A DNA stretch of 64,000 nucleotides from Arenicola marina (lineage: Eukaryota > Annelida > Polychaeta > Arenicolidae): assembly GCA_964019135.1 (NCBI GenBank), contig OZ025263.1, positions 37,736,133 to 37,800,132 on the forward strand. The letters run 5' to 3'. Positions 42,801 to 54,800 of this stretch are shown piece by piece; the first letter of the stretch is position 1, and the number at the start of each line of letters is the position of its first letter. The notes beneath the pieces are model-generated. The model was given only the letters and a program-made list of their open reading frames with translations. It was not told the DNA's origin and made no database searches. Both the position numbers and the translations under genes were made by a program.

Positions 42801-45800
42801 GACAGGCCCTGTCTGATCCGTCCGATGACCCTCCTCACTCAGCCCGGGGTCATCGACGCCGTCGTACAGACTGGGGTACACAGACAGGCCCTGTCTGATC
42901 CGTCCGATGACCCACCTCACTCAGCCCGGGGTCATCGACGCCGTCGTACAGACAGGGGTACACAGAGAGGCCCTGTCCGATCCGTCCAGTGACCCACCTC
43001 ACTCAGCCCGGGGTCATCGACGCCGTCGTACAGACAGGGGTACACAGAGAGGCCCTGTCCGATCCGTCCAGTGACCCACCTCACTCAGCCCGGGGTCATC
43101 GACGCCGTCGTACAGACTGATGGACAGGCCCTGTCTGATCTGTCCAGTGACCCACCTCACTCAGCGCCGGGGTCATCGACGCCGTCGTACAGACTGGGGT
43201 AGACAGACAGGCCCTGCCTGATCCGCTCATTGACCCACCTCACTCAGCCCGGGGTCATCGACGCCGTCGTACAGACTAGGGTACACAGAGAGGCCCTGTC
43301 CGATCCGTCCAGTGACCCACCTCACTCAGCCCGGGGTCATCGACGCCGTCGTACAGACTAGGGTACACAGACAGGCCTTGTCTGATCCGCTCATTGAACC
43401 ACCTCACTCAGCCCGGGGTCATCGACGCCGTCGTACAGACTGGGGTACACAGACAGGCCCTGTCTGATCCGTCCAGTGACCAACCTCACTCAGCCCGGGG
43501 TCATCGACGCCGTCGTACAGACTAGGGTACACAGACAGGCCCTGTCTGATCCGTCCGATGACCCACCTCACTCAGCCCGGGGTCATCGACGCCGTCGTAC
43601 AGACTGGGGTACACAGACAGGCCCTGTCTGATCCGCTCATTGACCCACCTCACTCAGCCCGGGGTCATCGACGCCGTCGTACAGACAGGGTTACACAGAC
43701 AGGCCCTGTCTGATCTGTCCGATGACCCACCTCACTCAGCCCGGTGTCATCGACGCCGTCGTACAGACTAGGGTACACAGACAGGCCCTGTCTGATCCGC
43801 TCATTGACCCACCTCACTCAGCCCGGGGTCATCGACGCCGTCGTACAGACTAGGGTACACAGACAGGCCCTGTCTGATCCGCTCATTGACCCACCTCACC
43901 CAGCCCGGGGTCATCGACGCCGTCGTACAGACAGGGGTACACAGACAGGCCCTGTCTGATCCGCTCATTGACCCACCTCACTCAGCCCGGGGTCATCGAC
44001 GCCGTCGTACAGACAGGGTTACATAGACAGGCCCTGTCTGATCTGTCCGATGACCCACCTCACTCAGCCCGGGGTCATCGACGCCGTCGTACAGACTAGG
44101 GTACACAGACAGGCCCTGTCTGATCCGCTCATTGACCCACCTCACTCAGCCCGGGGTCATCGACGCCGTCGTACAGACTAGGGTACACAGACAGGCCCTG
44201 TCTGATCCGCTCATTGAACCACCTCACTCAGCCCGGGGTCATCGACGCCGTCGTACAGACTAGGGTACACAGACAGGCCCTGTCTGATCCGCTCATTGAC
44301 CCACCTCACTCAGCCCGGGGTCATCGACGCCGTCGTACAGACTAGGGTACACAGACAGGCCCTGTCTGATCCGCTCATTGACCCACCTCACCCAGCCCGG
44401 GGTCATCGACGCCGTCGTACAGACAGGGGTACACAGACAGGCCCTGTCTGATCCGCTCATTGACCCACCTCACTCAGCCCGGGGTCATCGACGCCGTCGT
44501 ACAGACAGGGTTACATAGACAGGCCCTGTCTGATCTGTCCGATGACCCACCTCACTCAGCCCGGGGTCATCGACGCCGTCGTACAGACTAGGGTACACAG
44601 ACAGGCCCTGTCTGATCCGCTCATTGACCCACCTCACTCAGCCCGGGGTCATCGACGCCGTCGTACAGACTAGGGTACACAGACAGGCCCTGTCTGATCC
44701 GCTCATTGAACCACCTCACTCAGCCCGGGGTCATCGACGCCGTCGTACAGACTAGGGTACACAGACAGGCCCTGTCTGATCCGCTCATTGACCCACCTCA
44801 CTCAGCCCGGGGTCATCGACGCCGTCGTACAGACAGGGTTACATAGACAGGCCCTGTCTGATCTGTCCGATGACCCACCTCACTCAGCCCGGGGTCATCG
44901 ACGCCGTCGTACAGACTAGGGTACACAGACAGGCCCTGTCTGATCCGCTCATTGACCCACCTCACTCAGCCCGGGGTCATCGACGCCGTCGTACAGACTA
45001 GGGTACACAGACAGGCCCTGTCTGATCCGCTCATTGAACCACCTCACTCAGCCCGGGGTCATCGACGCCGTCGTACAGACTGGGGTACACAGACAGGCCC
45101 TGTCTGATCCGTCCAGTGACCAACCTCACCCAGCCCGGGGTCATCGACGCCGTCGTACAGACAGGGGTACACAGACAGGCCCTGTCTGATCCGCTCATTG
45201 ACCCACCTCACTCAGCCCGGGGTCATCGACGCCGTCGTACAGACAGGGTTACATAGACAGGCCCTGTCTGATCTGTCCGATGACCCACCTCACTCAGCCC
45301 GGGGTCATCGACGCCGTCGTACAGACTAGGGTACACAGACAGGCCCTGTCTGATCCGCTCATTGACCCACCTCACTCAGCCCGGGGTCATCGACGCCGTC
45401 GTACAGACTAGGGTACACAGACAGGCCCTGTCTGATCCGCTCATTGAACCACCTCACTCAGCCCGGGGTCATCGACGCCGTCGTACAGACTGGGGTACAC
45501 AGACAGGCCCTGTCTGATCCGTCCAGTGACCAACCTCACTCAGCCCGGGGTCATCGACGCCGTCGTACAGACTGGGGTACACAGACAGGCCCAGTCTGAT
45601 CCGTCCGATGACCCACCTCACTCAGCCCGGGGTCATCGACGCCGTCGTACAGACTGGGGTACACAGACAGGCCCTGTCTGATCCGTCCAGTGACCCACCT
45701 CACTCAGCCCGGGGTCGTCGACGCCGTCGTACAGACTGGGGTACACAGACAGGCCCTGTCTGATCCGTCCAGTGACCCACCTCACTCAGCCCGGGGTCGT

Positions 45801-48800
45801 CGACGCCGTCGTACAGACTGGGGTACACAGACAGGCCCTGTCTGATCCGTCCAGTGACCCACCTCACTCAGCCCGGGGTCATCGACGCCGTCGTACAGAC
45901 AGGGGTACACAGACAGGCCCTGTCTGATCCGTCCAGTGACCCACCTCACTCAGCCCGGGGTCATCGACGCCGTCGTACAGACTGGGGTACACAGACAGGC
46001 CCTGTCTGATCCGTCCAGTGACCCACCTCACTCAGTCCGGGGTCATCGACGCCGTCGTACAGACTAGGGTACACAGACAGGCCCTGTCTGATCCGTCCGA
46101 TGACCCACCTCACTCAGCTCGGTGTCATCGACGCCGTCGTACAGACTGGGGTACACAGACAGGCCCTGTCTGATCCGTCCGATGACCCACCTCACTCAGC
46201 CCGGGGTCATCGACGCCGTCGTACAGACAGGGGTACACAGACAGGCCCTGTCTGATCCGCCCAGTGACCCACCTCACTCAGCCCGGTGTCATCGACGCCG
46301 TCGTACAGACAGGGGTACACAGACAGGCCCTGTCTGATCCGCCCAGTGACCCACCTCACCCAGCCCGGGGTCATCAACGCCGTCGTACAGACTGGGGTAC
46401 ACAGACAGGCCCTGTCTGATCCGTCCGATGACCCACCTCACTCAGCTCGGTGTCATCGACGCCGTCGTACAGACTGGGGTACACAGACAGGCCCTGTCTG
46501 ATCCGTCCGATGACCCACCTCACTCAGCCCGGGGTCATCGACGCCGTCGTACAGACAGGGGTACACAGAGAGGCCCTGTCTGATCCGTCCAGTGACCCAC
46601 CTCACTCAGCTCGGGGTCATCGACGCCGTCGTACAGACTGGGGTACACAGACAGGCCCTGTCTGATCCGTCCGATGACCCACCTCACTCAGCTCGGTGTC
46701 ATCGACGCCGTCGTACAGACTAGGGTACACAGACAGGCCCTGTCTGATCCGTCCGATGACCCACCTCACTCAGTCCGGGGTCATCGACGCCGTCGTACAG
46801 ACTGGGGTACACAGACAGGCCCTGTCTGATCCGTCCGATGACCCACCTCACTCAGTCCGGGGTCATCGACGCCGTCGTACAGACTGGGGTACACAGACAG
46901 GCCCTGTCTGATCCGTCCGATGACCCACCTCACTCAGCTCGGTGTCATCGACGCCGTCGTACAGACTGGGGTACACAGACAGGCCCTGTCTGATCCGTCC
47001 GATGACCCACCTCACTCAGTCCGGGGTCATCGACGCCGTCGTACAGACTGGGGTACACAGACAGGCCCTGTCTGATCCGCCCAGTGACCCACCTCACTCA
47101 GCCCGGGGTCATCGACGCCGTCGTACAGACTGGGGTACACAGACAGGCCCTGTCTGATCCGCCCAGTGACCCACCTCACTCAGCCCGGGGTCATCGACGC
47201 CGTCGTACAGACTGGGGTACACAGACAGGCCCTGTCTGATCCGTCCGATGACCCACCTCACTCAGCCCGGGGTCATCGACGCCGTCGTACAGACTAGGGT
47301 ACACAGACAGGCCCTGTCTGATCCGTCCGATGACCCACCTCACTCAGTCCGGGGTCATCGACGCCGTCGTACAGACTGGGGTACACAGACAGGCCCTGTC
47401 TGATCCGTCCGATGACCCACCTCACTCAGCCCGGGGTCATCGACGCCGTCGTACAGACTAGGGTACACAGACAGGCCCTGTCTGATCCGTCCGATGACCC
47501 ACCTCACTCAGTCCGGGGTCATCGACGCCGTCGTACAGACTGGGGTACACAGACAGGCCCTGTCTGATCCGTCCGATGACCCACCTCACTCAGTCCGGGG
47601 TCATCGACGCCGTCGTACAGACTGGGGTACACAGACAGGCCCTGTCTGATCCGTCCGATGACCCACCTCACTCAGTCCGGGGTCATCGACGCCGTCGTAC
47701 AGACTGGGGTACACAGACAGGCCCTGTCTGATCCGTCCGATGACCCACCTCACTCAGTCCGGGGTCATCGACGCCGTCGTACAGACTGGGGTACACAGAC
47801 AGGCCCTGTCTGATCCGCCCAGTGACCCACCTCACTCAGCCCGGGGTCATCGACGCCGTCGTACAGACTGGGGTACACAGACAGGCCCTGTCTGATCCGC
47901 CCAGTGACCCACCTCACTCAGCCCGGGGTCATCGACGCCGTCGTACAGACTGGGGTACACAGACAGGCCCTGTCTGATCCGCCCAGTGACCCACCTCACT
48001 CAGCCCGGGGTCATCGACGCCGTCGTACAGACTGGGGTACACAGACAGGCCCTGTCTGATCTGTCCGATGACCCACCTCACTCAGCCCGGGGTCATCGAC
48101 GCCGTCGTACAGACTGGGGTACACAGACAGGCCCTGTCTGATCCGTCCAGTGACCCACCTCACTCAGCCCGGGGTCATCAACGCCGTCGTACAGACTGGG
48201 GTACACAGACAGGCCCTGTCTGATCTGTCCGATGACCCACCTCACTCAGCCCGGGGTTATCGACGCCGTCGTACAGACTGGGGTACACAGACAGGCCCTG
48301 TCTGATCCGTCCGATGACCCACCTCACTCAGCCCGGGGTCATCGACGCCGTCGTACAGACTGGGGTACACAGACAGGCCTTGTCTGATCCGTCCGATGAC
48401 CCACCTCACTCAGCTCGGGGTTATCGACGCCGTCGTACAGACTGGGGTACACAGACAGGCCCTGTCTGATCCGCTCATTGACCCACCTCACTCAGCCCGG
48501 TGTCATCAACGCCGTCGTACAGACTGGGGTACACAGACAGGCCCTGTCTGATCCGTCCGATGACCCACCTCACTCAGCCCGGGGTCATCGACGCCGTCGT
48601 ACAGACTGGGGTACACAGACAGGCCTTGTCTGATCCGTCCGATGACCCACCTCACTCAGCCCGGGGTTATCGACGCCGTCGTACAGACAGGGGGACACAG
48701 ACAGGCCCTGTCTGATCCGTCCGATGACCCACCTCACTCAGCCCGGGGTCATCGACGCCGTCGCACAGACTGGGGTACACAGACAGGCCCTGTCTGATCT

Positions 48801-51800
48801 GTCCGATGACGCACCTCACTCAGCCCGGGGTCATCGACGCCGTCGTACAGACTGGGGTACACAGACAGGCCCTGTCTGATCCGCCCAGTGACCCACCTCA
48901 CTCAGCCCGGGGTCATCAACGCCGTCGTACAGACTGGGGTACACAGACAGGCCCTGTCTGATCCGTCCGATGACCCACCTCACTCAGCCCGGGGTCATCG
49001 ACGCCGTCGTACAGACTAGGGTACACAGACAGGCCCTGTCTGATCCGTCCGATGACCCACCTCACTCAGTCCGGGGTCATCGACGCCGTCGTACAGACAG
49101 GGGTACACAGACAGGCCCTGTCTGATCCGTCCGATGACCCACCTCACTCAGCTCGGTGTCATCGACGCCGTCGTACAGACTGGGGTACACAGACAGGCCC
49201 TGTCTGATCCGCCCAGTGACCCACCTCACTCAGCCCGGGGTCATCAACGCCGTCGTACAGACTGGGGTACACAGACAGGCCCTGTCTGATCCGTCCGATG
49301 ACCCACCTCACTCAGCCCGGGGTCATCGACGCCGTCGTACAGACTAGGGTACACAGACAGGCCCTGTCTGATCCGTCCGATGACCCACCTCACTCAGTCC
49401 GGGGTCATCGACGCCGTCGTACAGACTGGGGTACACAGACAGGCCCTGTCTGATCCGTCCGATGACCCACCTCACTCAGTCCGGGGTCATCGACGCCGTC
49501 GTACAGACTGGGGTACACAGACAGGCCCTGTCTGATCCGTCCGATGACCCACCTCACTCAGCCCGGGGTCATCGACGCCGTCGTACAGACTGGGGTACAC
49601 AGACAGGCCCTGTCTGATCCGCCCAGTGACCCACCTCACTCAGCCCGGGGTCATCGACGCCGTCGTACAGACTGGGGTACACAGACAGGCCCTGTCTGAT
49701 CCGCCCAGTGACCCACCTCACTCAGCCCGGGGTCATCGACGCCGTTGTACAGACTGGGGTACACAGACAGGCCCTGTCTGATCCGTCCAGTGACCCACCT
49801 CACTCAGTCCGGGGTCATCGACGCCGTCGTACAGACTGGGGTACACAGACAGGCCCTGTCTGATCCGCTCATTGACCCACCTCACTCAGCCCGGGGTCAT
49901 CGACGCCGTCGTACAGACAGGGGTACACAGACAGGCCCTGTCTGATCCGCCCAGTGACCCACCTCACTCAGCCCGGGGTCATCAACGCCGTCGTACAGAC
50001 TGGGGTACACAGACAGGCCCTGTCTGATCCGTCCAGTGACCCACCTCACTCAGTCCGGGGTCATCGACGCCGTCGTACAGACTGGGGTACACAGACAGGC
50101 CCTGTCTGATCCGCCCAGTGACCCACCTCACTCAGCCCGGGGTCATCAACGCCGTCGTACAGACTGGGGTACACAGACAGGCCCTGTCTGATCCGTCCGA
50201 TGACCCACCTCACTCAGCCCGGGGTCATCGACGCCGTCGTACAGACTAGGGTACACAGACAGGCCCTGTCTGATCCGTCCGATGACCCACCTCACTCAGT
50301 CCGGGGTCATCGACGCCGTCGTACAGACTGGGGTACACAGACAGGCCCTGTCTGATCCGTCCGATGACCCACCTCACTCAGTCCGGGGTCATCGACGCCG
50401 TCGTACAGACTAGGGTACACAGACAGGCCCTGTCTGATCCGTCCAGTGACCCACCTCACTCAGCCCAGGGTCATCGACGCCGTCGTACAGACTAGGGTAC
50501 ACAGACAGGCCCTGTCTGATCCGTCCAGTGACCCACCTCACTCAGCCCAGGGTCATCGACGCCGTCGTACAGACTGGGGTACACAGACAGGCCCTGTCTG
50601 ATCCGCCCAGTGACCCACCTCACTCAGCCCGGTGTCATCGACGCCGTCGTACAGACTGGGGTACACAGACAGGCCCTGTCTGATCCGTCCGATGACCCAC
50701 CTCACTCAGCTCGGTGTCATCGACGCCGTCGTACAGACAGGGGTACACAGACAGGCCCTGTCTGATCCGCCCAGTGACCCACCTCACTCAGCCCGGGGTC
50801 ATCGACGCCGTCGTACAGACTGGGGTACACAGACAGGCCCTGTCTGATCCGCCCAGTGACCCACCTCACTCAGCCCGGGGTCATCGACGCCGTCGTACAG
50901 ACTGGGGTACACAGACAGGCCCTGTCTGATCCGCCCAGTGACCCACCTCACTCAGCCCGGGGTCATCGACGCCGTTGTACAGACTGGGGTACACAGACAG
51001 GCCCTGTCTGATCCGTCCAGTGACCCACCTCACTCAGTCCGGGGTCATCGACGCCGTTGTACAGACTTCGGTACACAGACAGGCCCAGTCTGATCCGTCC
51101 GATGACCCACCTCACTCAGCCCGGGGTCATCGACGCCGTCGTACAGACTGGGGTACACAGACAGGCCTTGTCTGATCCGCTCATTGACCCACCTCACTCA
51201 GCCCGGGGTCATCGACGCCGTCGTACAGACTGGGGTACACAGACAGGCCTTGTCTGATCCGCTCATTGACCCACCTCACTCAGCCCGGGGTCATCGACGC
51301 CGTCGTACAGACTAGGGTACACAGACAGGCCCTGTCTGATCCGTCCGATGACCCACCTCACTCAGCCCGGGGTCATCGACGCCGTCGTACAGACTAGGGT
51401 ACACAGACAGGCCTTGTCTGATCCGCTCATTGACCCACCTCACTCAGCCCGGGGTCATCGACGCCGTCGTACAGACTGGGGTACACAGACAGGCCTTGTC
51501 TGATCCGCTCATTGACCCACCTCACTCAGCCCGGGGTCATCGACGCCGTCGTACAGACTGGGGTACACAGACAGGCCCTGTCTGATCCGTCCAGTGACCC
51601 ACCTCACTCAGCCCGGGGTCATCGACGCCGTCGTACAGACTGGGGTACACAGACAGGCCCTGTCTGATCCGTCCAGTGACCCACCTCACTCAGCGCCGGG
51701 GTCATCGACGCCGTCGTACAGACAGGGGTACACAGACAGGCCTTGTCTGATCCGCTCATTGACCCACCTCACTCAGCCCGGGGTCATCGACGCCGTCGTA

Positions 51801-54800
51801 CAGACTGGGGTACACAGACAGGCCCTGTCTGATCCGCTCATTGACCCACCTCACTCAGCCCGGGGTCATCGACGCCGTCGTACAGACTGGGGTACACAGA
51901 CAGGCCCTGTCTGATCCGTCCGATGACCCACCTCAATCAGCCCGGTGTCATCGACGCCGTCGTACAGACTGGGGTACACAGACCGGCCTTGTCTGATCCG
52001 TCCGATGACCCACCTCACTCAGCCCGGGGTCATCAACGCCGTCGTACAGACTGGGGTACACAGACAGGCCCTGTCTGATCCGTCCAGTGACCCACCTCAC
52101 TCAGCCCGGGGTCATCGACGCCGTCGTACAGACTAGGGTACACAGACAGGCCCTGCCTGATCCGCTCATTGACCATGTCGTCCAACCGACGTAGCTCCTC
52201 CTCGGACATGGATGGGGCGTCCAACTCGATGAAGGAGGTTTTGGCTCCTAAACTCCTGTTGTCAAAACAAGAAAATACAAAGAGGTCAGATATATAACTG
52301 AAACGATTCTATTCATATACACCACACAATCAGCACCAGTGGCCTACCTACATCGACTGTCTTCTACGTCTTCAAATACAACACCAAGAGGCGGACACCA
52401 GTGGGCCTACCCCATACCACAACTACTGTCTTCAAATACACCAAGAGGCGGAGACCAGCGGGCCTACCGTATACCACAACTACTGTCTTCAAATACACCA
52501 AGAGGTGGACACCAGTGGGCCTACCCCACACCACAACTACTGTCTTCAAATACACCAAGAGGTGAGAACCAGTGGGCCTACCCTATACCACAACTACTGT
52601 CTTCAAATACACCAAGACGTAAGAACCAGTGGGCCTACCCCGTACCACAACTACTGTCTTCAAATACACCAAGAGGTGAGAACCAGTGGGCCTACCCTAT
52701 ACCACAACTACTGTCTTCAAATACACCAAGAAGTAAGAACCAGTGGGCCTACCGTATACCACAACTACTGTCTTCAAATACACCAAGAGGTGGACACCAG
52801 TGGGCCTACCCTATACCACAACTACTGTCTTCAAATACACCAAGAGGTGAGAACCAGTGGGCCTACCCTATACCACAACTACTGTCTTCAAATACACCAA
52901 GAGGTGGACACCAGTGGGCCTACCCTATACCACAACTACTGTCTTCAAATACACCAAGAAGTAAGAACCAGTGGGCCTACCCTATACCACAACTACTGTC
53001 TTCAAATACACCAAGAGGTGGACACCAGTGGACCTACCCTATACCACAACTACTGTCTTCAAATACACCAAGAGGTGGACACCAGTGGGCCTACCCTATA
53101 CCACAACTACTGTCTTCAAATACACAAAGAGGTGAGAACCAGTGGGCCTACCCCATACCACAACTACTGTCTTCAAATACACCAAGAGGCGGAAACCAGT
53201 GGGCCTACCCCATACCACAACTACTGTCTTCAAATACACCAAGAGGCGGACACCAGTGGGCCTACCCTATACCACAACTACTGTCTTCAAATACACCAAG
53301 AGGTGGACACCAGTGGGCCTACCCTATACCACAACTACTGTCTTCAAATACACCAAGAGGTGGACACCAGTGGACCTACCCTATACCACAACTACTGTCT
53401 TCAAATACACCCAGAGGCGGACACCAGTGGGCCTACCCTATACCACAACTACTGTCTTCAAATACACCAAGAGGTGGACACCAGTGGACCTACCCTATAC
53501 CACAACTACTGTCTTCAAATACACAAAGAGGTGAGAACCAGTGGGCCTACCCCATACCACAACTACTGTCTTCAAATACACCAAGAGGCGGAAACCAGTG
53601 GGCCTACCCCATACCACAACTACTGTCTTCAAATACACCAAGAGGCGGACACCAGAGGGCCTACCCTATACCACAACTACTGTCTTCAAATACACCAAGA
53701 GGTGGACACCAGTGGGCCTACCCTATACCACAACTACTGTCTTCAAATACACCAAGAGGTGGACACCAGTGGGCCTACCCTATACCACAACTACTGTCTT
53801 CAAATACACGAAGAGGTGGACACCAGTGGGCCTACCCCATACCACAACTACTGTCTTCAAATACACAAAGAGGTGAGAACCAGTGGGCCTACCCCATACC
53901 ACAACTACTGTCTTCAAATACACCAAGAGGCGGAAACCAGTGGGCCTACCCTATACCACAACTACTGTCTTCAAATACACCAAGAGGTGGACACCAGTGG
54001 ACCTACCCTATACCACAACTACTGTCTTCAAATACACCCAGAGGCGGACACCAGTGGGCCTACCCTATACCACAACTACTGTCTTCAAATACACCAAGAG
54101 GTGGACACCAGTGGACCTACCCTATACCACAACTACTGTCTTCAAATACACAAAGAGGTGAGAACCAGTGGGCCTACCCCATACCACAACTACTGTCTTC
54201 AAATACACCAAGAGGCGGAAACCAGTGGGCCTACCCCATACCACAACTACTGTCTTCAAATACACCAAGAGGCGGACACCAGTGGGCCTACCCTATACCA
54301 CAACTACTGTCTTCAAATACACCAAGAGGTGGACACCAGTGGGCCTACCCTATACCACAACTACTGTCTTCAAATACACCAAAAGGTGAGAACCAGTGGG
54401 CCTACCCTATACCACAACTACTGTCTTCAAATACACCAAGAGGCGGAAACCAGTGGGCCTACCCTATACCACAACTACTGTCTTCAAATACACCAAGAGG
54501 TGGACACCAGTGGGCCTACCCTATACCACAACTACTGTCTTCAAATACACCAAGAGGTGAGAACCAGTGGGCCTACCCCATACCACAACTACTGTCTTCA
54601 AATACACCAAGAGGCGGAAACCAGTAGGCCTACCCTATACCACAACTACTGTCTTCAAATACACCAAGAGGCGGAAACCAGTGGGCCTACCTTATACCAC
54701 AACTACTGTCTTCAAATACACCAAGAGGTGGACACCAGTGGGCCTACCCTATACCACAACTACTGTCTTCAAATACACCAAGAGGTGGACACCAGTGGGC

